From assembly GCA_046331625.1 (NCBI GenBank), contig JAXLQL010000001.1, forward strand, positions 372,001 to 436,000: a stretch of 64,000 nt of DNA, in the 5' to 3' direction. The translations under genes and the position numbers were made by a program. The first letter of the stretch is position 1; each line of letters opens with the position of its first letter. The notes beneath the pieces were generated by a model, which saw only the letters and a program-made list of their open reading frames with translations, was not told the origin of the DNA and did not search any database. Below, piece after piece: positions 8,049-16,365 of the stretch. The stretch comes from JAXLQL01 sp046331625. Lineage in GTDB: Bacteria; Acidobacteriota; Terriglobia; Bryobacterales; Bryobacteraceae.

Positions 8049-8777
8049 TCATGCGAAGTGCTCCTGCCCGGCCAGCGCCACGAACGCGTCTTCGAGCGAA
8101 GTCTTGCCCGACATCGCCATCAACTCGTCCGGCGAACCTTCCGCCGCCACTCGTCCACGCGAGACGATCACGATCCGGTCACACAGCGCGGAAACCTCCT
8201 GCATCACGTGACTCGAGAAAACCACGCACTTGCCTTGCCCCCGCAGTTCCCGGATCAGTTCGCGCACCGTGCGCGTGCTCATCACATCGAGACCGTTCGT
8301 GGGCTCGTCGAGCAGCACATTGCGCGGATGGTGCACCAGTGCCCGAGCCAGCGCCACCTTGGTACGCTCCCCGTGCGAGAACCCGGCCACACGTTTATCA
8401 GCGTGTTCGCGCAGATCGAGCAGATGGATCCACTTGTCGATCTCGGGAGTGAGTTGCGCATCGGTCAACCCATGAAGCCGCCCGTAGTAGCGGATGTGCT
8501 CGCGCGCGGTGAGCCTCGGATACAGGCCCGAGAGATCGGGCAGCACTCCCAGCCGCGCCTGCGCTCCGATCGGGTCCGCCACCAGGTTGTGTCCGTCGAT
8601 CTCGATCGCGCCCGAGTCCGGCCGCATCAGGCCGTAGATCATCCGCAGGGTGGTGGTCTTCCCCGCCCCATTCGGCCCGAGCAATCCCGTCACCGTGCCA
8701 TCGTTCGCGGTGAACGACACGCCGTCTACAGCCTTGAAATCACCGAAGCTCTTGTGCAATCCGTCGACGCGAATCAT
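8049..8777 (-). CDS. natA: ABC transporter ATP-binding protein (NatA family)
   Basis: A 242-residue ATPase that powers the neighbouring permease. Walker A is GPNGAGKTT at residues 34-42, the signature is FSHGER, and Walker B is NVLLDEPTNGLD followed by the SSHVMQEV switch region. I chose ATG 8777: it overlaps the stop of the upstream hydrolase gene (ATGA) and has GGGAG at a good distance. About 230 bp of repeats and a minicistron separate it from natB, an unusually long gap for a coupled ABC pair. Confidence 0.88.
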   Translation of the reverse strand: MIRVDGLHKSFGDFKAVDGVSFTANDGTVTGLLGPNGAGKTTTLRMIYGLMRPDSGAIEIDGHNLVADPIGAQARLGVLPDLSGLYPRLTAREHIRYYGRLHGLTDAQLTPEIDKWIHLLDLREHADKRVAGFSHGERTKVALARALVHHPRNVLLDEPTNGLDVMSTRTVRELIRELRGQGKCVVFSSHVMQEVSALCDRIVIVSRGRVAAEGSPDELMAMSGKTSLEDAFVALAGQEHFA

Positions 8778-10279
8778 GGTTGCTCTCCCGGCTTGGCGCC
8801 GGCCTGCGGCGCGCCCATCGGATCCGGCCCCGCGGGCCCGAGAAAGAACGGCGACCGTTTGATCACCTGCACGCATTCGGTCTTCAGGTTGGCGGCGCTG
8901 CTCTCCTTCAGGAACTGCTTCATCAGGCGCATCACGCATCCGCTACCCACCGTGCCGTGGCCCACTCCGGGAACAACGATGTGCTTGGAGTTCTTCCATT
9001 GCCCGGCCACCTGGCTTCCCCACGACGGCGGCGTCACGGGATCCAGTTCACCCGAAAGGATCAGCGCTGGCACGTCCACGGCCTCGCCATCGTAGTAGGA
9101 AGCGTCGACCTTGCCTTTCGGCCAGAAATCGCACACCTTCAGCCGAAACAGCGAACTCTCGGCTCCGAGGAACTTGCCCGCGGCTTCCTTCTTGATTTCG
9201 TCCACGCTCATCCGAGGAGCGTCCTCGCTGCAAACCACCGAGTAGTGCATGCCTGGAGCCATCGAGTCCGCAAGCCCCTCGAATCGGGCAGTCAGAGCTA
9301 GGATGCCGCTGTAATCTCCCTTCTCTGCGCGCTCGATCAATAGGGGAATCAGAGAGGCGGTTCCGGCGTCATACAGCGACGAGAACAGAGCGTTCGCGAT
9401 CGCCCCCCGGCGAATCGGGATCTCGGTGACCTCACCGCTCCTCGGATGTGGCATACTCGCGAGAACCCGTTTCGCCTCCAGGGCGGCCAGCACTTTGTCG
9501 AGCCGTGCGGCAAGACCGGGAAAGCGCTTGACGCAAGCCGGATCCTGTTCGCAGTCGCGAGCCAAGAGCTCAAGGGCTCGCTGGGAATCGCGGGGCATGA
9601 ATAGGCCCAAACGCATGTCCGTTGGAGCAACCCCATCCAGCACAACCGCCTTCACGCGATCGCGATGGCGGCGCGCATAGACGATCGCCGCGCGCGTGCC
9701 GTACGATCCGCCATAGATACTGATCTGCGGATAGCCCAGAAATTCGCGCACCTCGTCGAGATCGTCCATCGCGATGGGTGTCGTATAGAAGCGCACGTCG
9801 GCCTTTTCCGAATACGAGTCGAGACACTTCCGAAGCAGCGGGAGAACCGCGTCGGGATCGTCTTCCAGCTTTGGGTCCTCGGCCGGCTTGCATGAAAGCA
9901 GGTTGGAGTCGCCCGTGCCGCGCTGGTCTACAAACACCAGGTCACGGTCTGTCTGGATGGATCGCATCACTTCACGCAAGGGCCGAGCGCTCTTGGCCGC
10001 GCCCATACCCGGACCACCCGCCAAATAGAACAGGGGCGCTGCTTGATCGTCACGGCGCAGCGCTGGGTAGACCACCACCTTGAGCGAGATCTTGCGCCCC
10101 GACTTCGCCTCTCGATCCTCCCAGACCTCCACCTTGCCGCAGTAGGCATCGGTGGGTCCCGCGTCGCTCTTGCAGGGCTGCAAGCGGTCGACTCCGGCCG
10201 GCATGCGGCTCACCCGGGAACAGGATGCACATATGATTGCCGTGGCCGCCAGTAGGAGTCGGGCCGTAGTCCGGAGCAT
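8774..10279 (-). CDS. exported alpha/beta hydrolase with TAP-like C-terminal domain
   Basis: A 501-residue hydrolase of the S33/tripeptidyl-aminopeptidase-like group. The first 23 residues form a signal peptide ending IICASC, a lipoprotein-like site with an atypical Cys at -3. The oxyanion-hole region is LAGGPGMG, the nucleophile elbow is IYGGSYGTRA near residue 190, the acid is in SGELDPVTPP and the base in GVGHGTVGSG. It probably cleaves short peptides or esters at the membrane. ATG 10279 is the first start that gives a signal peptide; longer frames upstream look non-coding. It heads the natA-natB operon, and the overlapping junction suggests linked expression. Confidence 0.8.
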   Translation of the reverse strand: MLRTTARLLLAATAIICASCSRVSRMPAGVDRLQPCKSDAGPTDAYCGKVEVWEDREAKSGRKISLKVVVYPALRRDDQAAPLFYLAGGPGMGAAKSARPLREVMRSIQTDRDLVFVDQRGTGDSNLLSCKPAEDPKLEDDPDAVLPLLRKCLDSYSEKADVRFYTTPIAMDDLDEVREFLGYPQISIYGGSYGTRAAIVYARRHRDRVKAVVLDGVAPTDMRLGLFMPRDSQRALELLARDCEQDPACVKRFPGLAARLDKVLAALEAKRVLASMPHPRSGEVTEIPIRRGAIANALFSSLYDAGTASLIPLLIERAEKGDYSGILALTARFEGLADSMAPGMHYSVVCSEDAPRMSVDEIKKEAAGKFLGAESSLFRLKVCDFWPKGKVDASYYDGEAVDVPALILSGELDPVTPPSWGSQVAGQWKNSKHIVVPGVGHGTVGSGCVMRLMKQFLKESSAANLKTECVQVIKRSPFFLGPAGPDPMGAPQAGAKPGEQP

Positions 10280-10623
10280 GGCTCCGACAGAATAGCAGAG
10301 GCGCGGGCGGCTGGTCCGCTGGCCGCTTGGGTGAAAATCGCCTGGGTCGCGTTGCGAGCGCCCATGTCGAGGGATGTCGCCAGATGCTAGGCGTGGCGAA
10401 GCACGCAATGCGGGCCATTTCGAAGGAGCACAACGAAGCAGTTGGCCCCATGCCGAAGCATTCCTCTGGGCGGCCGAGTTTGTGCCTCGTTGCACATCGC
10501 TCGAGATGGGTGGGCATCACTTCCTTCTCGCGGCTCGCCCTCGAGCACAGATCCCGCGCTGCGCCCCGCGGGACTCGAGCCACGCGCTGCTAGGCTGCGT
10601 GCGCCTTCGGGTACCATTGGAAT
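10280..10623. other. 344-bp divergent intergenic region without a convincing gene
   Basis: Neither strand carries a recognisable gene here. Several frames stay open by chance. A clear inverted repeat TCCCGCG/CGCGGGA sits at 10552-10573. The right edge has TACCAT at 10612-10617, six bases before the cytochrome gene ATG, probably its -10 box. The left part must hold the promoter of the hydrolase operon. Confidence 0.5.
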
Positions 10624-11877
10624 ATGCGTCTCGCGCTCTTGCTGCTGTTGGCTTCCGCGGCATTCGCCCAGATCACCTACAATCGCGACATCGCACCGAT
10701 CTTCGCCGCCAAGTGCCAGGCGTGCCACCGCACCGGCGACATCGCGCCGTTCGCCCTCGACAACTTCGAGACGGCCACGCATTGGAAGGAAGACATCAAG
10801 TATGTCGTCTCCGAGGGCATTATGCCGCCTTGGAAACCGGCGCCCGGCTACGGCGAGTTCCGGGGCAACTTCTCGCTGACAGAAGAAGAAAAGCGCCGCA
10901 TCATCGATTGGGTGGATACCGGCGGCACCGAAGGTGATGACCCCAAGCCGGATACTGCGGCGCCACGCGGCGACTGGGTTCTCGGCGATCCCGACGCTGT
11001 CTTCCAGATGGCCGAAGCATACAAGCCTCCACGCGGCAAAGACATGTACCGCTGCTTCGTCATCCCCACCGGATTCACCGAACAGAAGTTCGTCAGTGCC
11101 GTGGATATCCTGCCGGGCGATCGCAAGTCCGTGCACCACGTCATCCTTTACCTCGACACAACGGGCGAGGCCGAAAAGCTCGACGCCGCCGACCCCGGAC
11201 CCGGCTACACCTGCTTCGGCGGTCCCGGAACTTCGCTCGAAGGCCTGGCCGTCGAGACGCTGCTCGGCAACGGCGTAACGCTCGGCGGGTGGGCGCCGGG
11301 AACGCGGCCGGCTTTCCTCCCCGATGGGATCGGCATGCACGTTCCGGCCAATGCGCGAATTGTCATGCAGGTCCACTACTACGGCCGCAACGCAGAGGCG
11401 GAAGATCAAACGAAGATCGGGCTCTACTACAACAAGACGCCCGTGGACCGGCGGCTGATCTGGTTCCCCCTGATCCAGACCAAACTGAACATCCCGCCGG
11501 GCGATTCGCACTACGAGGCGAAGGCGGAGTTCGCCGTGCCGCCGCTGCTCGACAACAAAGTCATCAACGTGTTTCCGCACATGCACTTGCTCGGCCGCGA
11601 AATCAAAGTGGACGCGGTGATGCCAGATCGCAAAGAGGTCCCGCTGATCTACATCAACAATTGGGACTTCAACTGGCAGGGGCCGTACTCCTTCATGGAA
11701 CCCGTTCAGGTACCGGCGTTTTCGCGGTTCCGGCTGTCGTGTACTTACGACAACACGGAGAACAACCCGCGCAACCCGAACAACCCGGTAAAGAACGTAC
11801 GCTGGGGCGAGGGCACCGAAGACGAGATGTGCGTGGCGTTTCTCGGCGTGACGTTTGATCGCGAATTGCTGCGGTAG
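10624..11877 (+). CDS. secreted c-type cytochrome with copper type II monooxygenase-like domain
   Basis: A 417-residue exported protein with a 15-residue signal peptide ending AFA. CQACH at residues 31-35 is a c-type heme site. The remaining part has histidine motifs in the order seen in PHM/DBH-type copper enzymes: VHHVILYL near 171, MQVHYYG near 249 and PHMHLLGREI near 319. Those motifs bind two coppers in peptidylglycine and dopamine monooxygenases, so a copper-dependent oxidation fed by the heme is plausible but unproven. TACCAT six bases before the ATG suggests a leaderless message. It ends 3 bp from the convergent von Willebrand A gene. Confidence 0.8.
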   Translation: MRLALLLLLASAAFAQITYNRDIAPIFAAKCQACHRTGDIAPFALDNFETATHWKEDIKYVVSEGIMPPWKPAPGYGEFRGNFSLTEEEKRRIIDWVDTGGTEGDDPKPDTAAPRGDWVLGDPDAVFQMAEAYKPPRGKDMYRCFVIPTGFTEQKFVSAVDILPGDRKSVHHVILYLDTTGEAEKLDAADPGPGYTCFGGPGTSLEGLAVETLLGNGVTLGGWAPGTRPAFLPDGIGMHVPANARIVMQVHYYGRNAEAEDQTKIGLYYNKTPVDRRLIWFPLIQTKLNIPPGDSHYEAKAEFAVPPLLDNKVINVFPHMHLLGREIKVDAVMPDRKEVPLIYINNWDFNWQGPYSFMEPVQVPAFSRFRLSCTYDNTENNPRNPNNPVKNVRWGEGTEDEMCVAFLGVTFDRELLR

Positions 11878-11880
11878 CGG

Positions 11881-13407
11881 TTACTTCGAGATTCGCAGCA
11901 TTTCCGAGGCGATGCGGTTGAAGGCTTGGTTCAACTGCGAAGACGAAGGCGCGTATTCGTAGAGCCCTTCCGGCGCCGACGAATCCCAAGCAGTGGAATC
12001 TTTGGTATTCGCAATGCGGCGCAGTGCTTCGTGTTCGGCTTCGCCCGCGCCGCCGAGCCCGATGCAGTAGATCACCACCTGGATACCCGAGTTGAGCTCC
12101 TTCTGGCGGACCCGGAGGGCCGCGTTGTCTACGGCATTGATGGCGGCATTGTTGACGTTGGCGACGGTGTTGATCTTCGCCTTGCCTGCATAGGGTCCGC
12201 TGGTATAGGTGTCGACCGTCTTCCAGCCGAAGACCGAGTTGCCATAGAGGTCGGTATCGAGGACATAGGGAATGTCTTTGTAGAACGAAGTAGTGCTCGA
12301 ACGGAAGTAGCAATCGTCGGAACTCGAAACAGCAGTGCCGGAGTGGCCAATCGGAGCCGTGACCACGCCAGGGTCATCGCTCACTGGCATCGTGCTGGCG
12401 TCGATTCCGCGAATCCCGAGGCGCACGCCGCTATCGGAGTCGCCGTAGATCCAGCCGCGGTATTTTTCGGTGGATGGGTTCCACCCGGTGTCGTAGTAGC
12501 GCTTGGAGTGTTCCCAGTCGTAGCAGTGGCTGGTGCCGGTTGGAGAGTCCGTGGTCACCTGTGTTTTCACGGGCCAGTCACCGGTGATCGCGTTGGGGAT
12601 TCCGTCAGTGAAGAAGAGGATGACGTTGAGCGCGCCGGGCTCGTTGATGGCGACCAATTGCTCATAGGCCTTCCACAGCGCCTGCGCGGAGCCGGTTCCG
12701 CCGTTGCATCCGCCAGGGTAGAGTTTGTCAATCTGGCTGGCAAGCGTGGGACTGTCCTTGAAATTCTGTGTCGGCGCGTAGTCGACGCGATAGGAGCCTC
12801 CGAATGTGACCATGCCGATGCGGTCGCGTTGGTTGGCGAACATGTCGACGAAAGACATCGACGCCACTTCGAGGTCATCGCAGGCGCCCGCATTGGCGAG
12901 AGATCCCGAACGGTCAATCACCATCATCACGTTGACGTCGCGGCGCGATGCGGTACCTGACACGCGCACCACGGGAGTCGAACTGGCGGTGCCCCACCCG
13001 AGGTAGCGCATGAAGTACACCGGCGCTTTGACGCTGGCTGTCACCTGCACGGTACGGGTGCGCAGTTGCGACTCGTCCACCACCACCTCGACGGTCCCGT
13101 CTTTGGTTTGGAATGACGACGCCGGAAAGTTCGCCCAGTAGTAGGCCTCCGCCCTGGAAGTCGCCGTGTTCCGCTGGTCCGCGATCGTCTGTCCTCTTGC
13201 CAACGCTTGTGCCGACGCGATTGCGGCGGCATCCACCGCAGCCGACATCTTGGCCCGGATGGCGAACATCACTCCCGCATCGATCGCCAATCCCACCATC
13301 GGGATGATCATCGCCAACATCAGGGCGGTGAGAATGATTGCGATTCCGCGGCGGGACCGCGTTCGGCCAAACCGGGTTCGCCCCGGTGAACTACTGACGA
13401 GAGGCAT
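11881..13407 (-). CDS. TadG-like pilus-associated protein with von Willebrand A domain
   Basis: A 508-residue envelope protein. The basic N terminus and the helix IAIILTALMLAMIIPMVGLA (about 22-41), followed by KMSAAVDAAAIASAQAL, are typical of TadE/TadG pseudopilin-like proteins. A von Willebrand A domain follows, with the metal site DRSGS near residue 165 and VTFGG further on. ATG 13407 fits better than GTG 13413 because AGGAG lies eight bases away. No other tad gene is in the window, so the secretion partner must be elsewhere. Confidence 0.8.
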   Translation of the reverse strand: MPLVSSSPGRTRFGRTRSRRGIAIILTALMLAMIIPMVGLAIDAGVMFAIRAKMSAAVDAAAIASAQALARGQTIADQRNTATSRAEAYYWANFPASSFQTKDGTVEVVVDESQLRTRTVQVTASVKAPVYFMRYLGWGTASSTPVVRVSGTASRRDVNVMMVIDRSGSLANAGACDDLEVASMSFVDMFANQRDRIGMVTFGGSYRVDYAPTQNFKDSPTLASQIDKLYPGGCNGGTGSAQALWKAYEQLVAINEPGALNVILFFTDGIPNAITGDWPVKTQVTTDSPTGTSHCYDWEHSKRYYDTGWNPSTEKYRGWIYGDSDSGVRLGIRGIDASTMPVSDDPGVVTAPIGHSGTAVSSSDDCYFRSSTTSFYKDIPYVLDTDLYGNSVFGWKTVDTYTSGPYAGKAKINTVANVNNAAINAVDNAALRVRQKELNSGIQVVIYCIGLGGAGEAEHEALRRIANTKDSTAWDSSAPEGLYEYAPSSSQLNQAFNRIASEMLRISK

Positions 13408-13493
13408 GCGCACTGCTCCTGGTGGACCTCTTCGTCCAAGCAGGAAACATTTCGAGCACGGAATGCGCTGGGATGGGTCTCGAAATTACCGTA

Positions 13494-13510
13494 CCGCCCG
13501 ATGCGGGCGG
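13494..13510 (-). terminator. hairpin after icd, possible terminator
   Basis: CCGCCCG and CGGGCGG pair around a three-base loop three bases past the icd stop. On the minus strand it is followed by a modest T-containing run (TACGGTAATTT), so termination is plausible but the U-tract is weak. Confidence 0.5.
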
Positions 13511-13512
13511 GG

Positions 13513-14949
13513 CTATTCGCCCTGTGCGAGCGTATATCCGCGCTGCCCGTCGAAGGTGTGCAGATTCTCAGTCTTGACGAAGTCTACGCCGGCCTTCGCC
13601 ATCTGCCCGAGCAGATCGGCCACCTGAGCGAGCGTCACCGCATCCTTAGCGAGGAACCGGCAGCGGTACTGATCGGAGCAGAAGGTCTCCGGCGCGCCAC
13701 CGGGCCACACCTTGGTCCCGCGATTGTCCATCATCGAAAGCGACATCGGCGCCGCACTCAAGCTGTTGAGCTTGTCGGCTAGACCATTCGTGTCGGCGCT
13801 CGGCCAGTAGACGAACACGTCCACGCCTTGCAGTCCCTTCGCCACCGATGCGGTCTTGCTGCCTTCGGAAGTGGCTTGTTTCTTCGAGGCGCCATAGTGA
13901 GCCGCCTTCAGTTTCTCGGGCTTCTGGCCCAGCCGGGCGACCACTGCCTGGGCGAACTCCTTCGTCCCCACCTTCTGCTTGCTCACGCCCTCGCGGAAGA
14001 TGTCGTAGGTGTGGATGCCGTCTTCGATGGTCTTGAGCCAGCCGTTGTGCACGCGTTCGGCGATGTCGGGCTGATCGATGTGCACCAGCATCATTACGCC
14101 GCCGAGCAGCAGGCCCGACGGGTTAGCGAGATTTTGTCCCGCCCGCCGCGGCGCCGATCCGTGGATGGCTTCGAACATGGCTGCGCCGGTTCCGATGTTG
14201 GCCGAGCCCGCCAATCCCACCGATCCCGCGATCTGCGCTGCGACGTCGGAAAGGATGTCGCCGTAGAGGTTCGGCATCACGATCACGTCGAACGCCTCGG
14301 GCGTATCGGCCATCTTGGCCGCGCCAATGTCGACGATCCAGTGCTCCTTCTCGATCGACGGGTATTCGGCCCCGATCTCGTCGAAGACCTTGTGGAAGAG
14401 GCCATCGGACATCTTCATGATGTTGTCCTTGGTGAAGCAGGTGACCTTCTTCCGATTGTTCTGGACAGCGTAGTCGAACGCGTAGCGAACGATCTTTTCC
14501 GAACCCGGGCGCGAGATGATCTTGATCGACTGCATCACCTGGGGCGAATGCTGGTATTCGATACCCGCGTAGAGATCCTCTTCGTTCTCACGCACGATCA
14601 CCACATCCATCACCGGGTGCTTGGTCTGGATGTAAGGATGGTAGGAGACGCACGGACGCACGTTGGCATAGAGCCCGAGCGTCTTGCGCGTGGTGACGTT
14701 GAGGCTCTTGAAGCCCCCGCCCTGGGGCGTCGTGATCGGCGCCTTGAGGAAGACCTTGGTGCGGCGCAGCGAAGCCCACGACGAGGGCTCGATGCCGGCG
14801 CTGATGCCGCGCAAGTAAACCTTTTCGCCGATCTCGATTTCTTCGATGTCGATGCGCGCTCCGGCCTCTTTCAGGATGTGGAGCGTGGCGGCCATGATCT
14901 CGGGGCCGATGCCGTCGCCATGGGCGACCGTGACAGGTACGTTGGACAT
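13513..14949 (-). CDS. icd: isocitrate dehydrogenase, long Thermus-like form
   Basis: Oxidatively decarboxylates isocitrate to 2-oxoglutarate in the TCA cycle. The 478-residue protein has the isocitrate-binding segment SLNVTTRKTLGLYANVRP (residues about 82-99), VIVRENEEDLYAGIE, and the metal-binding NLYGDILSD. A C-terminal domain of roughly 140 residues beyond the catalytic core, rich in Lys/Ser then alpha/beta, matches the extended enzymes first known from Thermus. It follows the radical SAM gene by 30 bp on the same strand, so the two may share a transcript. A hairpin at 13494-13510 may end it. Confidence 0.92.
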   Translation of the reverse strand: MSNVPVTVAHGDGIGPEIMAATLHILKEAGARIDIEEIEIGEKVYLRGISAGIEPSSWASLRRTKVFLKAPITTPQGGGFKSLNVTTRKTLGLYANVRPCVSYHPYIQTKHPVMDVVIVRENEEDLYAGIEYQHSPQVMQSIKIISRPGSEKIVRYAFDYAVQNNRKKVTCFTKDNIMKMSDGLFHKVFDEIGAEYPSIEKEHWIVDIGAAKMADTPEAFDVIVMPNLYGDILSDVAAQIAGSVGLAGSANIGTGAAMFEAIHGSAPRRAGQNLANPSGLLLGGVMMLVHIDQPDIAERVHNGWLKTIEDGIHTYDIFREGVSKQKVGTKEFAQAVVARLGQKPEKLKAAHYGASKKQATSEGSKTASVAKGLQGVDVFVYWPSADTNGLADKLNSLSAAPMSLSMMDNRGTKVWPGGAPETFCSDQYRCRFLAKDAVTLAQVADLLGQMAKAGVDFVKTENLHTFDGQRGYTLAQGE

Positions 14950-14979
14950 AGTTGTGATTGGAAAACGGAGGGTAACCTA

Positions 14980-15981
14980 CTACGATACTGGTCCGGCGGG
15001 CCGGATCGCAACCAAAGATTCCCGGGTGAGCACTTCTTCGTGGAAACGGTCGCAACCAATGCAGAGATTGCGATAGCCACCGCCGGACGGCAGCCGCGTT
15101 TCGGATTTCTCGAGGAACTTCTCCACGCTCCAGCCGTGCTGGACGCCCATGCGCTCGGGATGGCCCATCGAGATGGCCTCGTAGACGGGGTTTCCTGTGA
15201 GGCGGCGGACGATTTGCTCGAGAGGCGCCTCGATGAGGTTGCCGATGGCGAGCTTCGTCTTCATACAGCACGGGAAGACGTTGCCGTCAGGGTCGACGGC
15301 GACTTCCGATCCCGAGTAGCCATACGCTAGGAAGTTGACGCCACCCGACCATCGATTGCAGAAGTTGTCGGAGAGTGTCGCCGTGGAGAGTTCGTTCTGC
15401 CACGCCCGGCCACGCGGCCAGAGGCGGCCGATCCAGGAATCGGGCGTGGCGCCGAAGAAGTGGAAATGCGGTCCGGGGGATTGCGCGTTAGCCGATCCTT
15501 CGGTCATGCCGCGCGAAGTGAACCATCGCGTGAGCTTCTCGCGAAGCGCTTCGGGCGAGAGGCCGTCGTGGAAAGCGTCGAGTCCCGAAACGGAGACGAG
15601 CCACGCGCCATGTTCGAGCAGTTGGTCGAGCACGCGTTCGCTGAGTACGTCACCGGTGGTCTGCACGATCGGATGAACACGCGAGCCGTACTTGGCACGC
15701 AGCGCATCGAGCGCCGGATAGAGCACCGTCTCGCGCACCGGTTCGAGCAACACTTCCCCGCCCGCTAAGATGATGCGGCCCGTCTTCTCGGCGAGGTTGT
15801 CGTCGAGATCGAGGTAGGTCATGCGATCGGGTAGGTTCTCGATGACGCGAGCGAAGTTGGCACGCGACTGGTCCACCACGCGCCGGAGATCGTCGCCATA
15901 GTAGGGCCGGAACCGGTCCTCGTAGCAGTGCTCGCACGTTCGGTGGCACAGCCAGGAGAGGACCCAGTAGATAGACTCCAT
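14980..15981 (-). CDS. radical SAM protein with C-terminal cysteine motifs
   Basis: A 333-residue enzyme. C12, C16 and C19 form CHRTCEHC, the CxxxCxxC motif that holds the SAM-cleaving iron-sulfur cluster. Later cysteines (FPCCMKTKLAIGNL and NLCIGCDRFHEE) resemble SPASM/Twitch auxiliary-cluster regions. The middle has LAGGEVLLEP and FHFFGATPDSW. I chose ATG 15981 because AAGGGA lies just upstream; the frame is open for another 440 bp but that part looks non-coding. Substrate unknown. I see no RiPP precursor or peptide-modifying partner next to it, only icd downstream. Confidence 0.82.
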   Translation of the reverse strand: MESIYWVLSWLCHRTCEHCYEDRFRPYYGDDLRRVVDQSRANFARVIENLPDRMTYLDLDDNLAEKTGRIILAGGEVLLEPVRETVLYPALDALRAKYGSRVHPIVQTTGDVLSERVLDQLLEHGAWLVSVSGLDAFHDGLSPEALREKLTRWFTSRGMTEGSANAQSPGPHFHFFGATPDSWIGRLWPRGRAWQNELSTATLSDNFCNRWSGGVNFLAYGYSGSEVAVDPDGNVFPCCMKTKLAIGNLIEAPLEQIVRRLTGNPVYEAISMGHPERMGVQHGWSVEKFLEKSETRLPSGGGYRNLCIGCDRFHEEVLTRESLVAIRPAGPVS

Positions 15982-16043
15982 CGAGTTCCCTTCATCGTAG
16001 CGCCGCGTTGTGGCGAAGGTAGAATGAGAATGCAGGACAGTCA

Positions 16044-16365
16044 ATGCGCTACGAAGGCAATCCGAAGCACAAGGAACCGTGGCAACCCGGGCGAAAAGGG
16101 TCGTTGTGCCCTTGCCTGGAGCCACCAGAAGGCAGCGGAGTTGCTCGCAACGAGCACCGAGATGAGCCCTGGGGAACGATACGCCACGAGCGGCGGTGTA
16201 GCTTTTTCGGGCAAGGAGCACAGGCCGGGCGTGTGGCACGGCTATCCGATCGGCTGGGTCGAGGTGCCTCCGAAATTGATCAAGCTTTGGCAGAGTGAGC
16301 AGAGGGTTTCGAAGCGGCAAATCCGGGACAATTGGGAGCAAGCGAAGAGGAGCCTGAATGAGTAG
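16044..16365 (+). pseudogene. small conserved protein gene broken by a frameshift
   Basis: The frame starting at ATG 16044 gives MRYEGNPKHKEPWQPGRKGS and LCP, then loses sense. From about 16114 the next frame (+1) gives AAELLATSTEMSPGERYATS, WHGYPIGWVEVPPKLIKLW and a proper stop at 16365. Skipping one base near 16113 joins them into 106 residues of a family I know from small genes next to ImmA/IrrE-type proteins. So one extra base (mutation or sequencing error) has split the gene. Its end overlaps the next gene's ATG at 16358, as expected for a coupled pair. Confidence 0.7.

Noticed and set aside
8058..9095. A 345-codon plus-strand frame opposite natA and the hydrolase
   Set aside because: Antisense to two confident genes; no domain, and high His and Arg content.
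10387..11586. A 399-codon minus-strand frame opposite the cytochrome gene
   Set aside because: The plus-strand protein has a signal peptide, heme site and copper motifs, so the antisense frame is a shadow.
13828..15330. A 500-codon open frame on the plus strand, opposite icd
   Set aside because: It reads through isocitrate dehydrogenase and radical SAM genes on the other strand; composition is biased and no domain is visible.
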